Below, in pieces: positions 5,632-8,649 of a DNA stretch of 8,649 nucleotides. Numbering within the stretch: the stretch's first letter is position 1; every line of letters begins with the position of its first letter. The notes under the pieces are model-generated. The model searched no databases, was not told the origin of the DNA, and was given only the letters and a program-made list of their open reading frames with translations. Position numbers and translations under genes: made by a program. The DNA is from an uncultured Alphaproteobacteria bacterium (GTDB taxonomy: Bacteria > Pseudomonadota > Alphaproteobacteria > Rickettsiales > UBA1997), in contig CAIYMZ010000139.1 of assembly GCA_903927415.1 (NCBI GenBank), positions 1 through 8,649 on the forward strand, read 5' to 3'.

Positions 5632-5706
5632 GTGTTGGAAGGGTGACGTCGCGCTGTAGAGAAGACGGTGTGTTTAGAATAATAACAGCGTGTTGGACAG
5701 GGTGAC
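5632..5706. repeat. Degenerate repeat pair between ilvD and the 91-bp palindrome
   Basis: GTGTTGGAAGGGTGAC at 5632-5647 recurs as GTGTTGGACAGGGTGAC at 5690-5706 in the same orientation. Between them CGCTGT at 5652-5657 can pair with ACAGCG at 5685-5690. It abuts the 91-bp palindrome and may be an older, worn repeat of the same kind. Confidence 0.6.
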
Positions 5707-5715
5707 AGTAATGTC

Positions 5716-7617
5716 TTAAATCTTGTCGTAAGAAATTTTTTCTGCCTTCGCACCTCGATGCGTAACCGCGCCAAACCTTGCGGAGCCAACGGTTTGGGCG
5801 TATTTCCACAATGCACCTGATTGGTAATCATTTTCCCTCGCAACCCACGCGGCCTTGCGGGACGCGACTTCGGACTCATTCAGCTCAACGTCAATCGAAC
5901 CGCTCACCGCGTCAATTGTGATTTTGTCGCCGTCGCGTAGCAGGGCGATCATTCCGCCGACTGCCGCTTCAGGGCTCACGTGGCCGATGCAGAATCCGCG
6001 CGTGCCGCCGGAGAATCTGCCGTCGGTGATTAGCGCGACTTTGCTGCCCATTCCTTGGCCGTAAATTGCCGCGGTGGTGGCGAGCATTTCGCGCATTCCC
6101 GGACCGCCGCGCGGGCCTTCGTAGCGGATTACGAGCACGTCGCCTTCGTGGTATTTTTTTTGCTCGACGGCGGAAAAGCATTCTTCTTCGGAGTCGAAAC
6201 AGCGTGCTTTTCCGGTGAAAATTAGGGGGTTATTACCCTCCCCTTGAGGGAGGGTCGGAGAAGACAAGCAAGCGGTAGCTTGCCTTGTCTGATCTGGGGA
6301 GGGGTCGAGTTTGGCTCGAATCTCGTCGCAAACTTTACCCCCCCTCGAAGTCGCGAGCGACTTCGATCCCCCCTCAAGGGGGGGATGATTAACCATCCCC
6401 GCAACTTTTACAACAGCGCCCTCTTCCGCCAAATTTCCTCGCAACACTACAACCCCGCCACTCCGCGACAAAGGTTTTTCTGGCCGGTAAACCACGTCCT
6501 GCTTCTCATTAAACTTCACGTCACACAAATTTTCGGCCATTGTTTTGCCGGTCACCGTCAAGCAATCGCCGTGAATAAATCCTGCATCGAGTAAAATTTT
6601 TAGAATCATTTGCACTCCACCAGCTTCGTATAAATCTTTGGCGACGTACTTCCCACCTGGTTTCATGTCGGCAATGTAGGGCGTGCGAGCAAAAATTTTT
6701 CCGACTTCAAAAATATCAAAATCGATTCCGCATTCGTGAGCAATCGCCGGCAAATGCAAAACGGCATTGGTCGAGCCGCCAGTTGCAGCAACGATCGCCG
6801 CCGCATTCTCCAAAGATTTTCGCGTCACGATGTCGCGCGGTTTAATATTTTTTTCGATCAAATTCATCACTGCTTTGCCTGATTCAAAAGCATATTCGTC
6901 CCGCGATTCGTAAGGTGCGGGAGTGCCTGATGATCCCGGCAAGGCAAGTCCAATCGCTTCAGAAACGCAGGCCATTGTATTGGCAGTGAACTGTCCTCCA
7001 CATGCGCCAGCACTAGGGCAAGCGGCTTTCGACAAAAGTGCTAAATCAACATCCGACATTTTGCCAGAGTCCCTCATCCCTACAGCCTCAAAGACATCCA
7101 CGATTGTCACATCCTTGCCCTGAAATTTACCGGGTAGGATCGAGCCGCCATACATAAAGACCGAAGGCACATTCAAGCGACACATCGCCATCATCATTCC
7201 CGGAAGAGATTTATCGCAGCCGGCAATTCCAACCAACGCGTCGTAGCAATGCCCGCGCATCGTCAGCTCGATTGAGTCAGAAATTATTTCGCGCGAAACT
7301 AGCGAAGATTTCATCCCTTGATGACCATTGGCGATGCCGTCCGTAACCGTGATGGTCGTGAATTCGCGCGGTGTTCCTCCTGCAGATTTTACACCTTCTT
7401 TCGCCGGCTGCGCTTGACGTTGCAGCGCGATGTTGCAAGGCGCCGCCTCGTTCCACGCCGTCACCACTCCAACAAAAGGTTTTTGCAAATCACTTTCCTC
7501 CAAACCCTGCGGATACAGGTCAGTCTTGATGTTGTAGAGCATCGTCTTGCGCGCCTCACAGCCGTGCGAATTTGTAACGTAACGCGAAGGAAGTTTTGAT
7601 TTGTCGAATTTTGGCAT
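5716..7617 (-). CDS. ilvD: Dihydroxy-acid dehydratase with in-frame palindromic insertion
   Basis: IlvD removes water from 2,3-dihydroxy-isovalerate and 2,3-dihydroxy-3-methylvalerate, the third common step of valine and isoleucine synthesis, in the cytoplasm with an Fe-S cluster. All three cluster cysteines are present: Cys61 (AAPCN), Cys134 in GCDKSLPG, and Cys206 in GACGGQFTANTM. The second signature, SGGTRGFCIGHVSPEA, lies at 536-551. The chosen ATG (7615-7617) gives MPKFDKSKLPSRYV, the normal start; an in-frame ATG at 7701 would add 28 atypical residues and reach the divergent gene. The product is 633 residues. Residues 411-463 are foreign: without them KVAGMVN joins PLIFTGKARCF as in the family, leaving 580 residues, a normal size. 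No frameshift or stop is seen, so the enzyme is probably functional. No other ilv genes are adjacent. Confidence 0.95.
   Translation of the reverse strand: MPKFDKSKLPSRYVTNSHGCEARKTMLYNIKTDLYPQGLEESDLQKPFVGVVTAWNEAAPCNIALQRQAQPAKEGVKSAGGTPREFTTITVTDGIANGHQGMKSSLVSREIISDSIELTMRGHCYDALVGIAGCDKSLPGMMMAMCRLNVPSVFMYGGSILPGKFQGKDVTIVDVFEAVGMRDSGKMSDVDLALLSKAACPSAGACGGQFTANTMACVSEAIGLALPGSSGTPAPYESRDEYAFESGKAVMNLIEKNIKPRDIVTRKSLENAAAIVAATGGSTNAVLHLPAIAHECGIDFDIFEVGKIFARTPYIADMKPGGKYVAKDLYEAGGVQMILKILLDAGFIHGDCLTVTGKTMAENLCDVKFNEKQDVVYRPEKPLSRSGGVVVLRGNLAEEGAVVKVAGMVNHPPLEGGSKSLATSRGGKVCDEIRAKLDPSPDQTRQATACLSSPTLPQGEGNNPLIFTGKARCFDSEEECFSAVEQKKYHEGDVLVIRYEGPRGGPGMREMLATTAAIYGQGMGSKVALITDGRFSGGTRGFCIGHVSPEAAVGGMIALLRDGDKITIDAVSGSIDVELNESEVASRKAAWVARENDYQSGALWKYAQTVGSARFGAVTHRGAKAEKISYDKI
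6229..6387. mobile_element. RPE-like palindromic element inserted in frame in ilvD
   Basis: The 159-bp insertion encodes 53 extra residues beginning HPPLEGGSKSLATSRGG and ending SSPTLPQGEGNN. Its ends are inverted: a CCCTCCCCTTGAGGGAGGG-type block at about 6236-6254 faces CCCCCCTCAAGGGGGGG near 6368-6384, flanked by GGTTATTA and TGATTAACC. Inside are two strong hairpins, TCGAAGTCGC/GCGACTTCGA at 6345-6366 and GACAAGCAAGC/GCTTGCCTTGTC at 6263-6289. It has no stop in the ilvD frame. This architecture is like Rickettsia palindromic elements, though the sequence differs from those I know. Confidence 0.88.
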
Positions 7618-7703
7618 GTGAATTGGGGAATTGAGATTTAGAAAAATGAACGCGCACGAAGCTAAAAACCTTTTCGAAAAATTTCGAATTAAAATATTCA
7701 AAA
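7618..7703. promoter_or_regulatory. Divergent intergenic region of ilvD and the pilin-like gene
   Basis: These 86 A/T-rich bases must hold both promoters. Two TTCGAA palindromes lie at 7673-7678 and 7683-7688, 10 bp apart. TAAAAT at 7690-7695 resembles a minus-10 box for the rightward gene but is only 8 bp from the ATG and lacks a good minus-35, so it would give a near-leaderless mRNA. No clear Shine-Dalgarno sequence precedes either start. Confidence 0.35.
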
Positions 7704-8558
7704 ATGAAAAAAGCCTTCTCCCTCATCGAACTTTCAATCGTAATTTTAATCATTGGAATTTTAGTGGCTGGTGTCACGCAAGCCTCGAGAATAACGGCTC
7801 AAATGCGTTTGGCTACTGCCAGAAATTTAACCCAAAGCTCTCCCGTAAATAACGTTAAAAATTTAATTGCTTGGTGGGAAACGACTTCGGAAAAAAGTTT
7901 TGTTGATTCTGAAACTACAGACACCGCAGCCGTCAGTAATTGGTACGACATCAACTCAACTTCAATCACAAAATTTAACGCCATTCAAGCAACAAGCGCC
8001 AATAAACCAACTTACAGCACCAACAGCATTAACGGTCTGCCGACGCTTAAATTTGATGGCTCGACAGATTATTTTGAGATTCCTTTTAATGCCGATTTAA
8101 ACCCAGCCAACTTCACTTTTTTTGTTGCAACTAAACCTGTTTCAGCGGCCGCTTACGGCGCAATTTTTTCGTCACGCAGCGCTTCACCACTTAAGGGCTA
8201 CATGCTTTATCTCTCACCTTCATCGACTTACGAAATAATAGTTGGTGACGGCGCTAGCAGCTGGGGAAGCGCAACCATCAGCGCGACCATGAACAAAACT
8301 TACATTTTAAGCGGCACTTTTAACAGCGGCGCTTTGACTTTGTACGATGCCGGAAGCAGCTCTGGCCCAGTGAGCAAAACATTTGTGCCAACAGCCTCCA
8401 GCACTTTTCGCATCGGCGCCGGAAGGAACGAGTCAACTCCCAATTATTTTTTAAACGGCTATTTAGGTGAGCTAATAATTTTTGATCGCAGCTTAAAAAC
8501 CGAAGAGCGCCAAGAGATTGAAAAATATCTCGGCAAAAAATGGGGGGTGAGGATTTAG
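7704..8558 (+). CDS. Pseudopilin-like protein with LamG/concanavalin-like C-terminal domain
   Basis: The 284-residue protein begins MKKAFSLIELSIVILIIGIL, a type IV prepilin leader. Prepilin peptidase should cut after Ala4, leaving mature Phe1 and the conserved Glu5 (Glu9 of the precursor), followed by the hydrophobic helix. Residues about 50-110 are a linker with NLIAWWET and NWYDIN motifs. From about 110 to 284 the sequence resembles a LamG-type jelly roll: LPTLKFDGSTDYFEIP, NFTFFVATKP, a series of beta strands, then NGYLGELIIFDRSLKTEERQ and EIEKYLGKKWG, the common end motif of LamG_3-like domains. Such domains bind carbohydrate or protein ligands, so it may be a pilus-tip or surface adhesin, or a minor pseudopilin. 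No pilus assembly genes are nearby. It is divergent from ilvD; no Shine-Dalgarno sequence is seen. Confidence 0.85.
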   Translation: MKKAFSLIELSIVILIIGILVAGVTQASRITAQMRLATARNLTQSSPVNNVKNLIAWWETTSEKSFVDSETTDTAAVSNWYDINSTSITKFNAIQATSANKPTYSTNSINGLPTLKFDGSTDYFEIPFNADLNPANFTFFVATKPVSAAAYGAIFSSRSASPLKGYMLYLSPSSTYEIIVGDGASSWGSATISATMNKTYILSGTFNSGALTLYDAGSSSGPVSKTFVPTASSTFRIGAGRNESTPNYFLNGYLGELIIFDRSLKTEERQEIEKYLGKKWGVRI

Positions 8559-8627
8559 TTATACCTAACCCCAATAACGCTTAAAAAATTAGCTTCAGTG
8601 TTACGCACTCTAAATCTCATCGCGATT

Positions 8628-8649
8628 GTCACCCCGCACTTGTTGCGGG
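8628..8649. repeat. Start of a dispersed hairpin repeat cut by the window end
   Basis: GTCACCCCGCACTTGTTGCGGG contains a CCCGCA/TGCGGG stem at 8633-8638 and 8644-8649 with a CTTGT loop. It resembles the GTCAC- and GTCAT-beginning palindromes elsewhere in the window. It lies 70 bp beyond the pilin-like gene and may serve as its terminator. The remainder is not visible. Confidence 0.5.

Noticed and set aside
5539..5809. N-terminal half of the minus-strand open frame ending at 5333
   Set aside because: It overlaps the ilvD 3' end out of frame and reads through the palindromic repeat; only the part below 5538 is worth considering.
6244..6594. Plus-strand open frame of 116 codons opposite ilvD
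   Set aside because: It is antisense to a clearly conserved enzyme gene and is held open largely by the palindromic insert; no protein family is visible.
7618..7701. Extended N-terminus of IlvD (28 extra residues, hydrophobic)
   Set aside because: IlvD is cytoplasmic and its family begins at the MPKF-type start; the extension consumes the divergent promoter region.

Overview
The window looks like part of an AT-rich alphaproteobacterial genome, most likely a Rickettsiales-like or otherwise host-associated lineage. The main sign is dispersed palindromic repeats, one of them inserted in frame inside a housekeeping gene, as Rickettsia and Wolbachia palindromic elements do. An ankyrin-repeat protein, a TAXI-type TRAP transporter fragment, a KilA-N protein and tight same-strand genes with almost no Shine-Dalgarno sequences fit this. 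The taxonomic assignment is inference. No tRNA, rRNA, CRISPR array, integrase or transposase gene was seen.

Layout. Bases 1 to about 370 encode the end of a FliH/SctL-like protein whose style differs from everything after it. It runs abruptly into a TAXI-family solute receptor fragment (about 377-910) that lacks its N-terminal half and probably its C-terminus. This junction is either a recombination scar or an assembly chimera. A nested palindrome (about 936-1102) separates this fragment from a leftward run of genes. In transcription order from the right these are an AAA/DUF4143 ATPase (5177-3933), a GNAT acetyltransferase (3919-3458), a 165-bp palindrome (3297-3461), a KilA-N protein (3202-2351), a RimJ-type acetyltransferase (2323-1745) and an ankyrin-repeat protein (1729-1115). 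Gaps within each side of the 165-bp palindrome are only 13-27 bp, so there are probably two transcription units.

Upstream of the ATPase lie two 45-bp copies of an imperfect palindrome, 77 bp apart, with a perfect TTGACA box between them and a possible ribosome-binding site inside the gene-proximal copy. Farther right are a 12-bp tandem repeat, a 24-bp palindrome, a 91-bp dispersed palindrome with perfect 31-bp arms, and a degenerate repeat pair. Then comes ilvD (7617-5716), complete but carrying a 53-residue in-frame palindromic insertion. Divergent from ilvD is a pseudopilin-like protein with a type IV prepilin leader and a LamG-like C-terminal domain (7704-8558). The window ends inside another hairpin repeat.

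The genes do not form one pathway. IlvD serves branched-chain amino acid synthesis, RimJ modifies ribosomal protein S5, and the remainder look like accessory or host- and phage-related genes scattered among repeats. The most interesting signals are the in-frame ilvD insertion, the paired palindromes controlling the DUF4143 ATPase, and the family of palindromes placed at gene ends.
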